Assembly (NCBI GenBank): GCA_037127255.1
Contig: JBANSL010000014.1
Location: 1,552,501-1,616,500, forward strand
Length of the DNA: 64,000 nucleotides
Source: Persicaria tinctoria
Taxonomy: Eukaryota; Streptophyta; Magnoliopsida; Caryophyllales; Polygonaceae
Direction: 5' to 3'
Shown: piece after piece, positions 23,175 through 34,800 of the stretch
Layout: every line of letters begins with the position of its first letter
Position numbering within the stretch: position 1 is the first letter of the stretch
Translations under genes and position numbers: made by a program
Notes under the pieces: model-generated
What the model saw: only the letters and a program-made list of their open reading frames with translations
The model's database searches: none
What the model was told of the DNA's origin: nothing

Positions 23175-24700
23175 TCAATTTTTTTTTATTGAGTAAAAAA
23201 TTCGGATGCATAAAGCTATCCGATAGCATCCTTGCGGAGGAGGTCGGTCAGACCTGAATCAGTATATAAGGAAGGGTTGTTGGTAACATGAGCAAGGTGT
23301 GCCACCTTATATGTCACGCAGTTACCATCACGAAGAATGTGTGCAAACGAAACTTTGTAGAACCCTTCGAGGAGAGAACTAATGTCAGACAAGAATAGTT
23401 CAATTTCCAATGGACAACTCGTCCCTTTCTTGAAATAGTCTACAATAATGAGGGAGTCACCCTCGATAATAAGTTTTTTTATTTGTAGTTCAATTGCTTT
23501 AAGAACTCCAGCACGCAGAGCTAGCGCCTTTGCCATAAGGGGAGTTTGTATCCCAATGAGATCGCATCCTATTGCTTCTGTCTCCCCTCTGTCATTTCGG
23601 ATGATGAATCCAATGGAGCCCTGTCGGTTTGGCGAAACAGACCCATCAAAATTTAATTTCATTTTACTAGTTGGGGGTTTCTTCCACTTGCGTTCCTTCC
23701 TATGTCTATTCTTCAATGGGTTTTCCGTACAGCTGGACTTATGAGTCATTTTCCCCATCTGTGCTTCTGATTTAATCCAACTCTGTATACTTGCTTCTAC
23801 TCTCCGAAGGAATCCGTCCAAACTAGGCAGTTTTTGTTGTTGGAATAATGACTGATTTCGAACTAGCCATATCGTCCACCAATGGAACGCCAATTTTTGT
23901 TTTTCTGTGGGGCTTAGAATAGTGCCCCGTTCTGCCATTATGGACGATATGTTTCTTGTCTCATTGATGCTATTTCTAATCGCCATTTTAATCTTGTGGG
24001 GAAAACCCGGGTACACCATCGAATATTTACATTCTAAGAAAAGGTGAGTGGAATCCTCCTCATGATGATTGCAGATTACATAGTATGGAGGTACTGCAAT
24101 ACCCTTTGCAGATAATCGAGATGCAGTTAGGAGCCCATTGTGGCACAATTTCCACAAAATTTTTTTAACCTTTGGCAGGGTGTTGACCCTCCATATCCAA
24201 GCGTTTTCATCCCCTTCATGATTTAAAGATTTAGTATTGTATTTATATGCACTGTCAGTAGTGAACCATCCCTTTTTAGGGCCACCAGTACATTATGTCA
24301 TGTAATTTAGTAGTTGGTAATGGGATGTCAGCAATTTGTTTCGCCTTATCAAAAGGTAACACTGAATTGAGCTTGTCAGTACACCATTTCCCATCACTTA
24401 TATATTGTGCAACCTTTTCATCGAAACTACAATTTACAGGGTTTAAACAGAAGCTATCTAATTTAGCCCCACCAACCAGTTGTCTTGGCAAAATTTGATA
24501 GTTTCTCCATCCCACACGGACCATGTCAAGCCTTCTTTGAAAGGCTTGATTAGTTTTCTCTATTGCGTCCATTGCCAGGAAGCATTACCTCTTCCTACAA
24601 TGTCAAACAGGTTTGACGCTTTAAGATATTTATACTTTATAATTTTAACCCAACAATTATCTCGTTCCGCAATTATTTTCCACATGAGCTTCATGATACG
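23175..24700 (-). pseudogene. L1-type LINE 3' end: zf-RVT and RNase H
   Basis: On the minus strand, the region near 24700-24580 reads WKIIAERDNCWVKIIKYKY, the usual stretch after the RT domain. The 24572-24276 piece continues in another frame. Then 24157-23216 codes the zinc-binding part (MWKLCHNGLLTASRL, HEEDSTHLFLECKY) and RNase H (LNFDGSVSPNRQGSIGF). The 3' end has the A-run (23180-23189, seen as T on plus). Frameshifts and the missing 5' half make it dead. Confidence 0.8.
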
Positions 24701-25024
24701 GGGTTAGCCGCAGGATGACCCGATCTTCGACAATCAAACAAGAGACTAAAGAACGGAAGCAAGAAAGACTCAAGACTCGACAAGAAACAAAGGACGCAGC
24801 AAGAAACTCAAGAAATCGACCAAGAAGATCAAGATCGACCACGACTCGACGCAAGAAACACCAAGATCGATCATTGAACTCGATGTCGACTATGACTAAG
24901 ACTCGCAAAGACTCGATAAAGATGAATAAAGACTCAAAATTTATGACTTGACACAACCGATATGGACTGAGTCGGTCTATATAGAACAAGATAAAGACCC
25001 CAGACCTCCTTAGAGGGTAGGAAC
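24700..25024. other. purine-rich unassigned segment
   Basis: This is imperfect low-complexity repeat sequence of CAAGA/ACTCGAC type (about 24720-24930) between the LINE remnant and a copia LTR. I recognise no gene. It might be the edge of another element. Confidence 0.35.
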
Positions 25025-25173
25025 TGATAGATTACATAGGTCTTAATATTGCATAGTGGGCTAAAAGCCCATTAAGGTCCAATAAGGCCCAATACCTTTG
25101 TAACCTATATATATGTTATATCAATGAATGGAAACCCTAAGGAGGACATTACAATCAATTTCATGATCTCACA
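25025..25173 (+). repeat. copia LTR with primer-binding site (5'-LTR-like)
   Basis: It starts TGATAGATTACATAGG, ends GATCTCACA and is followed by TGGTATCACAGCC (25174-25186), a copia initiator-tRNA primer-binding site. The leader breaks after about 45 bases and meets an LTR in the opposite orientation at 25220. Confidence 0.85.
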
Positions 25174-25219
25174 TGGTATCACAGCCTAAGATCCAAAGAC
25201 CCTAAATTTCTTTGGTTCC

Positions 25220-25358
25220 TATGAGATCATGAGATTGATTGTAATGTCCTCCTTAGGGTTTCCATTCATTGATATAACATATATATAGGTTACAAAGGTA
25301 TTGGGCCTTAATGGGCTTTTAGCCCACTATACAATATTGAGACATATGTAACCTATCA
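25220..25358 (-). repeat. copia 3' LTR of RT copy 2
   Basis: This 139-bp unit is the reverse complement of the LTR at 20991-21129. On the minus strand it follows the polypurine CTGCGGGGGTT after the copia stop codon. Its last base pair differs (CTCATA in place of CTCACA). Confidence 0.85.
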
Positions 25359-25421
25359 AACCCCCGCAGTCGAAACTGGAGGGGGTCGTACAGTGAGACT
25401 GGAGCGAAAATCAATGAACAA

Positions 25422-28355
25422 CTATCTAGGTAAACCCTTGGTGAATATATCAGTATACTGATACGAGGACGGGACATGTAGAATGCGGACATGTCCTATG
25501 GCAACCTTGTCCCTGACGAAGTGGAGATCAAGCTCAATGTGCTTCGTGTGTTGATGCTGGACCGGGTTGCTAGCCAGATAGATTGCAGAAATGTTATCAG
25601 TGTAGACCAGAGTGGCCTTCATAAGAGGGCAACGGAGCTCAAGCAGAAGATTGCGGAGCCAAGAGCACTCAGATACAACGTTGGCAACACCCCTGTATTC
25701 GGCTTCAGCGCTGGAGCGAGACACGACAGACTGACGCTTAGCCGACCACGACACAAGGGTGTCGTTGAGGAAGACACAGTAACCAGACGTGGAGCGACGC
25801 GTGTCAGGACAACCACCCCAATCCGCATCAGTGTAAGCAACAAGGTCAAGCTTAGAGGAATGAGTGATCGTGGTGCCGAGCTCGAGTGTGCCGCTGATGT
25901 ACCGAATGATCCGCTTTAAGGCATGAAAGTGGGGTTCCCTGGGTGCATGCATAAACAAGCAGATCTGCTGAACGGCGTAACTGATATCAGGTCTGGTGAA
26001 GGTGAGATACTGAAGAGCACCAGCAAGGCTCCTGTATAATGTCGGATCATCAACCAAAGGACCAGAGTGAGCGTTGAGCTTGTTGGATGTATCGACAAGG
26101 GTGGCGACCGGATTGCAGTTACTCATGTTAGCCCGAGCAACAATTTCAGCAGCATACTTACTCTGTGAGAGGAATAGCCCAGACGAATGCCGCTGAACAG
26201 CAACTCCCAAGAAGTAAGACAACTGGCCCAAATCTGACATAGCGAATTCAGCACTTAGCTGTGAAATAATCGACGTCCGAAGAGCATCAGAAGAGGCGGT
26301 GAGAATGATGTCGTCAACATACAGTAACAGAAATGCCATGTCGGAGCTTCTGCGATAGATGAACAGGGACGAATCCGAGCGGCTGCCAATGAAACCCAAG
26401 CGGAGCAGATGAGAAGCAAAGCGCTGGAACCAAGCTCGTGGAGCCTATTTCAGACCATACAGAGAGCGCTTCAGGAGACAGACGTGCTTAGGACGATCGA
26501 CATCAGTAAATCCCGGCGGCTGAAACATGTAGACTGTCTCATTCAGGTGACCATGCAGAAAAGCGTTCTTGACATGAATGGCCCATTTGCGCGACAGAGC
26601 TAAACTCAATACCACTCGGATAGTGGCAGGCTTGACCACGGGGCTGAAGGTCTCATCACAATCAATTGGTAATGGTGTGGATGATTCGTTCGGCTTTGCC
26701 ATTTTGTTGAGAGGTGTAGGGGCAGGACAAGCGATAAGAGATCCCATTGGTATTAAAGAAAGTGTGAAAATTTTTGTTGTCAAATTCACGGCCATTGTCG
26801 CATTGGAAACACTTGACAGAGGTGTGAAACTGTGTTTTGATGTAAGCGTGGAATTTGGCAAAGATAGGGAACACTTGAGATTTAAAGTGCAAAGGGAAAA
26901 CCCATAAGAAATGTGTATAATCATCCAGAAACAAAAGGTAATACCTATGACCCTCCTTGCTAGGCACAGGAGATGTCCAAATATCACTATGAATAATATC
27001 AAAAGGGGCAAATGTAGTGTTTAAAGATCGTTGAAAAGGAAGTCTGGCATGCTTGCCTAACTGACAAGACGAACATAAACTAGAGCGAAGCTCTTTATTA
27101 CATTGGACAAGACTCTTAGAACGAAGTAAATCTAAAACTGCAGGACTGGGATGCCCAAGGCGTGGATGCCATAGACCGGATGATGATGCCGAGAGGGCGA
27201 CAGGACTTGACGGGCTGGATGGTGATGGCTACGACACAGGATAGAGCTCCCCGGTGCTATTACATCTCAGGCGAGTAACCCCCGTAGTAAGATCCTTCAC
27301 AGAGAAACCAAACGGATCAAACTCAAGAGAAACATTATTGTTAGTGGTGAACCGACGGACAGAGATAAGGTTTTTGACAAGTTTGGGGGCAACAAGGACA
27401 TTGTTGAGGTGCAAAGGGTTGGTAGGGGTTGGTAGTGTGGTGTGGCCAATGCCCGAAGTAGCAAGGCGACCACCGTTGCCGACGATAATAGAATGAGCAG
27501 GACCCTTAAAAGAAAGAGATGAGAGAGTACCTGAGGAGTTCGTCATATGAGAGGTAGCGCCAGTGTCCATGTACCAAGCGCCGTCAGGGGGTGTCAGCTG
27601 CATGGAGGAGAAGGCATTGTGCACATCGGTCGGGTAAGCCTGATCAGACGGCGGGCGGGGAGCAGGACCCAACAAGCCCTGCTGACGGTTGGGATACGGG
27701 GCTGGTCCACGAAACGATGCACCGGGGTAGCCATAGGGCATCCAAGGAGGGTAGCCGGGGTTGGGGTACCAAGAGGGGGGGGGGGGCAGGGATCGTAGTG
27801 CTGCAGGCGACCATTGCTGCGGCCATTGCCGCGGCCGCCGCGACCCCTGCTGCGGCCGCGGCCGCCGCCACCGCCCCTTGGTCCTTGTTGGTCGTTGCTG
27901 CGGCCATGCTGTAGGGCAAGCTGCTCGATGATGTCACTGGATGAGACCAACGCCGTCTTGTCTTTGGCGGCGTCGGTTGTCTGACGTTGAAGGCGAGTCT
28001 CTTCCAGGATCAGTTGAGACCGAGTCTTCTCGAACGTAGGGAGAGGTTCCGTCTGCTGAATATGAGTAGCACCAGCGTTGTATTCAGAAGGGAGACCAAA
28101 GAGTACCTGGAGAACAAGGCGGGTGGCACTGGGTTTGGAGTCGACAACTTCGAGTTGATCAGCCAGGGTTTTGATGTGCTGACAATAGGCAGATATCGAT
28201 GGAAAAGAGGAAAGCTTGCAACTTGAAAATTCGTGCTCGAGATAGACAGCACGGGTGGACTTGTTGTCTTGAAAGAGATTCTGAAGTTTCTTCCAAGCAT
28301 CCAAGGCGGTGTCTTTGGGGTTGAGGATGGTGGTTAAGAGATCTTTGGAGATGGT
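25422..28355 (-). pseudogene. Ty1/copia gag-protease-integrase-RT-RNase H remnant, copy 2
   Basis: On the minus strand, from about 28355 a gag (UBN2-like: ALDAWKKLQNLF, then a Gly/Arg-rich tail), an aspartic protease (WYMDTGATSHM at about 27560), an integrase core ([21 protein letters not shown]; about 26970-26660) and RT-RNase H ending DIFTKGLPR at 25422. Breaks: gag start missing, a frameshift near 27760, an internal deletion joining integrase to RT near 26660, a 9-bp deletion near VKNAF and an in-frame TAG after SLYGLK. The polymerase box is intact (YVDD). Confidence 0.9.
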
Positions 28356-28545
28356 TAGGGGTGTGCAGAAAAACCCGAAACCGAAAACACGACACGAAAA
28401 CACGACAACACGACATGAAAAAACCCGAAACCGAAAAAACACGACACGATAATGACACGAACCGAGAAAACACGGCTCTAAACGGTTCGTGTTCGGGTCG
28501 GGCAAATCGCCTTGTCGGGTACCCGACACGAACCGTTTAATTTTT
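28356..28545. repeat. CGAAAACACGACA-type repeat insertion
   Basis: It starts TAGGGGTGTGCAG and contains many repeats of AACCCGAAACCG and ACACGACACGAA, ending near GGGTACCCGACACGAACC. It replaces the 5' end of the copia gag. The repeats and the sharp border suggest a separate small transposon or minisatellite; the family is not known to me. Confidence 0.5.
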
Positions 28546-28610
28546 TTTTTTAATTTTAGGTTAGGAAGTATAATACTAGTATAAGTATATTCCTAGTGTA
28601 TCAATAGGTT

Positions 28611-28720
28611 CCGCTAGCCCAACTGGTTTCGTGTGTGTGCATCAATTAGTTCACAGCTAAAAAGCCCAGGTTCGATTCCTAACGCCAATCTGTCGCCTGT
28701 GTTCATTTTTTTTAATCTCT
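28611..28720 (+). repeat. possible tRNA-derived SINE head
   Basis: A box-A-like TAGCCCAACTGG is followed about 50 bases later by a perfect box B GGTTCGATTCC and a T-tract. No complete cloverleaf forms, so it is a tRNA-derived repeat rather than a gene. It lies about 150-260 bp upstream of the UBP14 start codon. Confidence 0.4.
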
Positions 28721-28874
28721 CGCACCTCTAGTCCACCAGACTTCGCTCGGCAGTCGCCACTTGCTTGGGTGAGTTAGGTCTTCAAAATTTTGATGCTCAA
28801 AAATTCGATTGCTCTCTACGTTTGCTTGTGGCGAGTCGATGCTCAGTTGCGCCCCGTCTCCCTCCCTCTCTGCC

Positions 28875-31800
28875 ATGGATGACCCTATGGAGCTCCTCAG
28901 GTCCAATCTCTCCCGTGTTCGCATCCCGGAGCCCACCAATCGCATCTTCAAACACGAGTGCTGCATCTCCTTTGACACTCCGGTGAATTTCCTCTCCTCG
29001 TTTTCCATCCTCTTTCAATGATTCGGAATTGTGTTTCTTTTTTTTTTTTTATAATCGAAGGATTATCGTCAAGTCTTTGGGGGAATTTCTGCATTATTGA
29101 ATTGAATTGAATTTCCTGGTTTGATAAGAAATGACGCGCGTTTGGTTCGAGTCTTTGCAATTTCTGCTAGTGCTGGTCTGAATGCCAATGTATGTGGTTC
29201 TTGGTACTTCTTTTTGATTCAGTGTGTTTTTGGAGTTGTAGAAATCAGAAGGTGGTCTGTTCATCGATATGAACACATTTCTTGCTTTTGGGAAAGATTA
29301 CGTGATGTGGAACTATGAGAAGACGGGAAACCCTGTTTATTTGCACATCAAGCAGACTAAGAAGGTGGTCTCTGAAGACCGACCTTTAAAGAAACCTACT
29401 CTTTTGGCTATAGGTATGTCTTCTACTTTGCTAGCATAAGAATTAAAGCTGGTTATTTATGAGTTGTTTTCTTGAAGGAATTGGAATTATGAGTTGCTTT
29501 TGCTGCTAGTACTATTTAATTTGTAATGCCTTCAGACTAGATGCTTCAATTCCCGTTTGGTATTGATACCTGAGTATCAAGAATAACTAACATGATGTTT
29601 GATGTATGGCTTGCTCACATGAGTATCAAAATGATACCGAATGACCTATTCCAAAGCTAGAGCTCATACGCACCCCTCCCCTAGGATACAGCCTTCAACC
29701 ACTGATGACCTCTTCCTTTTCCATCCTCTTTGCCCTTCTCAAAGGTTTTTTGCGCCCTGTTTCTACTTTTGGCAGTTCACCCACTGATGGTCAGCAGGGT
29801 GGTGTCTTTGCCTTCTCTTTCTCTGGATTTTGTGATCAACAATGGGGCAATGAGGTTGGCTTATTAAGCGACAGTGTTTTCTTGCGCCCTTGTTGACGCT
29901 GGGGAGTATGGGCTGGTTGTGAGGGGAGGAAACTATGTGACTTTTGGGGGTGTTACGAAGATATAAGGTCTAGGTTTCTTCAGGACTGTACTCATGTTTT
30001 GTTATTTCTTTCTCTGCATTATGCTCTTGACAGTTCGATGTTAAAATATAGTGTTAGCTAATGCTTAAAAAACTTAAAGATTCCTTACTTATTGGTTATG
30101 CTCTTGAGTGATTAAATGTGGAATGTGGATTATTTGCTTCTTGCTAAGATGGTCATCTTGGACAGATTAATAGGTATGCTTAAACAGGATTACATATTGT
30201 ACTATTGTTTCATCTCTGCAAGTATATGATTGGTATTTTGTCAGATTGATATTCATCCCCTTCTCTTATTGTGTTTGATCTTTGGGGCAAATGCAATGAG
30301 ATATTTTTGGAAATTTCCTCACTGTATACTCATTACTCACTTCCTTTCATTTATGGACCTTGGGAAATTACTCAAAGTATCAGATTTGAATAACTTTTTT
30401 TACTGCTGGTGTAAGAAGATTATAGCAACACTGAGCCTGTCTTGGTGCAATATTTTAATCTTCATTTGTCACGACTCATAGGTACAAAAAAAAAAATTCC
30501 TGGGTCACTGTGTGAAGTTGATAAAAGAACTAAGACGGGCCACTTAATTGCAATTCCATATATTGAAGGTTTTTATAGGCCTGAAATTGAAAGCACTTAA
30601 AATTCCTTTTACCAGTGTATTGAGTATTGATTAACTTATCCCGATAGAGAGAAAAAATCAGTGTTCTAAAAATCGCGCCTAGGCGCTAGGCGGGACAAAG
30701 ATCTAGGAATTTTTAAGCCTAGGCGGACCTCTAGGCGGAAATTCGTCTAGGAACCGCCTAGATCCCGCCTGGGCCCGCCTAGGCGCCGCCTGGGCCTAGG
30801 CCGCCTAGACCCCGCCTAGGCGCCGCCTGGGCCTAGGCCGCCTAGACCCCGCCCAGGCGCCGCCTGGGCCTAGGCCGCCTAGACCCCGCCTAGGCGCCGC
30901 CTAGGCCTAGACCCCGCCTAGTCCAATGATTATTCAATTAATCATTGGACTTGTGGTTTTTTTATCCCCAAAGTCGGGATGTATTTGCTTTTTAGTTGAA
31001 CTTATAGTTTTGGATTTTAGGAGGTTTAGAGTTGTTAGTCAGACATGTACTTTTTCGTTTATTTACTTTAGTGTTAGTTAAGCACCACAAATTTGGGTTT
31101 ATGATTGATAATATGGATTATTATTACATTATATGAATTATTGACAAGTGTTATTCGTCAAAATATAAGGAAATAATCAAGTTTGTTCTAAGTCCGCCTA
31201 GGCACCCGCCTATCCGCCCTAGCGGCCGCCTAGCGCCTTTTAGAACATTGGAAAAAATAATGCAAGTAATTCTTAAGCAAGTTACATGGTTGTATGGTTT
31301 GACGGGCTTTGGTCACCGATGGAACATTTTGAATTTTATCTGCTCCATCCTTCAACTGATGCATCAATGGCTGTTGCGTGTATTCTGATTATAAACAGAA
31401 AAATGCACGCATCATGTAGGTAGATATTAGTGAGGAATGCATGGAAACAGTATGCATTCCTCATATCTAATCTCATTACTCGCAGTTATTACATTTTTGA
31501 TGTTTGTAACGCGTTAATTGATGTCATTCCTTTGCATGTGTGAATCATTTTCTTTCCTTTTGATCCTCCTTAAGAACTTAACTACTTAATTGAGGTGTCA
31601 TTAGATATTCTTTGTTTTCATTGTAGGTGTAGATGGTGGCTTTGATGAGAATGAACCTCAATATGAAGAAAGCCGCAATATTGTTTTATTGCCCAGCTTT
31701 AAAACTCTCTCGTTTCCTTCTGTTGAGTTGCCAGAGAAGGTGTTCTCCTCACTTATGTTTGAGTAATTATTATGTAATTTGTGTAATCACGTGTTAACCT

Positions 31801-34800
31801 GAATGTAATTATGTTTGAATTAGATAAGACTGGCAGTTGATGCTATTTTACTGGCTGAGGGTGCTGAGAGAAAAGAGCAAGTTGCATCCTGGGTAGCTGA
31901 CAAGAAGCAAGTCAGTGCATATGCTATGGAATTAAGACAGATTGACACTGCTGTAATTATACCTCCTACTGGGTGGAAATGTGCAAAGTGTGATAAAACT
32001 GACAATCTTTGGCTAAATCTAACGGATGGAATGATTCTTTGTGGGAGGAGAAATTGGGATGGAACTGGTGGCAACAACCATGCAGTTGAGCACTATGCTC
32101 AAACTGGTTATCCTCTGGCTGTGAAACTTGGAACAATTACAGCTGATTTGGAAGCTGCAGGTACCTCTTCATGTGTTGCGCTTTGTATATTTATTTATAT
32201 CTTTGTTAATTTATAGTCTTAAGGAGCAAATTTTCTTTTATCGTCTACTTCCTAGTGGGCAGTTTTGGAGGTTGGTAAGTTCCATAATGCTTGCCATCAT
32301 GGTTAAATAGTGTGAAGTAGGAGGGGCTTGTGTTACTGACTCTTGATTAGTGTTTGAATCTGGGATGATGTATTTTCTCTTGCTGCCTTTAGTTTCATGT
32401 GGCATTTAAAGGGGTCTCACTTAACTTAAACGTGGATTGGTCATTTCTTTGATGAGTCCTGTATTGATGAGGGCTGGTGGGCCCTTTTCTTTTCTTCATT
32501 TGATGTTTACTAGAGGATGTGTAGAAACTTCCCCCGGGGGGGGGGGGTTGTGATATGGGACATGAAAATGTAATGTGTGTAGAGGGGAACATATAAAGAG
32601 GATTCTCACTGTTTTCTGAATATTTGTCTTGGTTGATGCAGTGCATTTTTATTTTTATCCCTATTCTGAAATTGGTAAGTGGTTAGGGTGTTCCATGTAC
32701 AGTGGCCCATCCCAGTGAGTTTTATCTCATTGGTTATTAAAGTATTTTGATTGCTATTGTCAAGGTGAAGTCATTATAATAGTTTGAGGGGCCTTTTTAA
32801 GAGTTGGATTTGATTGAACTATTATTTGCAAAGAGGTGGCAGCTTTAGAGTGGAGAGATAGAATCTTGTTGTCCAGCTAGTGGAGTGATATGCTTGGTCG
32901 TTTGAAGTGATGAACTAGAACCTGAGTGCATGATAAACTCTGTCTCTGTTTTGGCCATGTCACATTAACATCCCTTTTTTCTGTTCTAGAACACACGTCC
33001 ACGTACCTCTTGTTGGATAAGTTAAGTTGCACACTTGCACCATCCAAAGTTGAAAGGGCCTTAGCAAGCTATTCCGTGTTTTAACTTGTTATACTTGTTC
33101 ATGGAGTGATGTGTTTAATTTAATGTGCATTATAAAAAGTTGACAAGGCAGTCTGTCATATGCTGCCATATCCCATCTTTTCCTTTTGATAGTGTAAATT
33201 GCTCAATTTCAGAACTTGTTCTACTACATAGGGGAGCATTATAAACCGAAAAAGGAAAGAAAACACCAGGTTTAAATGCATAAACCCTAGGGGCTAAAAC
33301 ATTTTAAAAAAGATATATATATATATTTATATATATATATATTTAGGCTGTTCCTTTTTATGTTTCTTCTTGCTGATGGGACTTGTTCCTGCAATTAACT
33401 AACTGTATCATTAATTCATTATGAAGATTTCTCCTTAAAGCCTCTACATCTATTTGAACCAAGAAGCAGTGTTAAAGTAATATTTATAGAATCAAGGTCT
33501 AAAAACTAATATTTATAGAATCAAGGTCTAAAAGCTCCTAATCCCAGCCACTTGGTTTTCATTTTGATCTTTATCACTCTTGTTCAATAACATCCATTTT
33601 TTAAAGCCTATTAGATATCCTTAATGTGGACATGTCGTGGCAGCTCAGATGTTTACTCTTATCCGGAAGACCAAGGTGTTTTGGACCCACTTCTAGAACA
33701 ACATTTGGGATTCTTTGGAATTGATTTCTCTTCATTGCAGAAGGTGAGTTGCTTCCACTTCATCACATCTCTTGGCGTCTCATAGAAATTAAATTTCAAC
33801 TGTTCTGATTTTATTGCATTATTGCCCAAAGTTTACAGTATCCTTAGCTATCGAGTGATCTTATGAGAATGGTCTTTGAAATGTTGGTTTTCCTGCTTGT
33901 GTATATTTTCTTTATTACTGTCCCAAATGCTGCATTTTGAAAGATGAATTAACTCTCAAGTCACTTAACTCTGAATTGAATATTTACACTTCATGTTCTT
34001 GATACTTTTTTTTTCTAGATTTAGCAAAATGAATAATCACCGGATGACCAAAAGTTCCATCAACTTTTTTTTTATTTCAGATTTCCTCTGAGACTCAGGC
34101 CACCAGAGTCCAGAAGTAGGATAATCAATCTAGCCCGTTATAGTTCTTAACTTCCAGTTCGACAATTTCTTCTAAGATAGCTCAAAGAAGGCCATCTGGA
34201 TTTTTAAATTGCTCCTGTTTTCATCTTTCATGTTAGCCCATCTGGTTTTATTTTAAATAACCTGATGAAGCATTTTTATACTTTCCTGCAGACTGAACTG
34301 ACTACTGCTGAGAGGGAGTTGGACCAGAACACAAATTTTGATTGGAACCGAATTCAAGAAAGTGGACAAGAAATGGAAGCACTGTTTGGTCCTGGATATA
34401 CTGGACTTGTCAATCTTGGGAACAGGTAATATACTTAGTATTTTCTATAGTTTAGCCCGAAGTGGTACTTTCATGATGTGCGTTGTCACCCTTCTCACAC
34501 TGTCTTCTGTAGTTGTTACTTAGCTTCCACGATGCAAGTTGCCTTTACTACAAGTGCCTTTAAGAACCGGTGAGTATGAAACTGTGCTTGGTGTTTTTGG
34601 GCAGTGCATAAAGTTGTTGGTGAATTGCTGACTCCTTATTTTGCTGTTTTTAATAAGATATTACACAGACCAGGGATTGAGAAAGGCTTTTGAAGAGGCT
34701 CCAGCTGATCCAACTGTGGACCTAAATATGCAGTTGTATGTCATCTCATCTTGTAATGCATAGAAGTGATTACTTGCTACTTGGCACCTAATGAAGTGCT

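Noticed and set aside
23448..23744. 98-aa plus-strand ORF
   Set aside because: Antisense shadow of the LINE RNase H coding region.
27547..27914. Ala/Gly-rich plus-strand ORFs
   Set aside because: They overlap the gag Gly/Arg tail on the opposite strand; GC-rich shadow frames.
32520..32550. G-run after CCCCC (CCCCCGGGGGGG)
   Set aside because: A simple homopolymer in a UBP14 intron; could be assembly noise.
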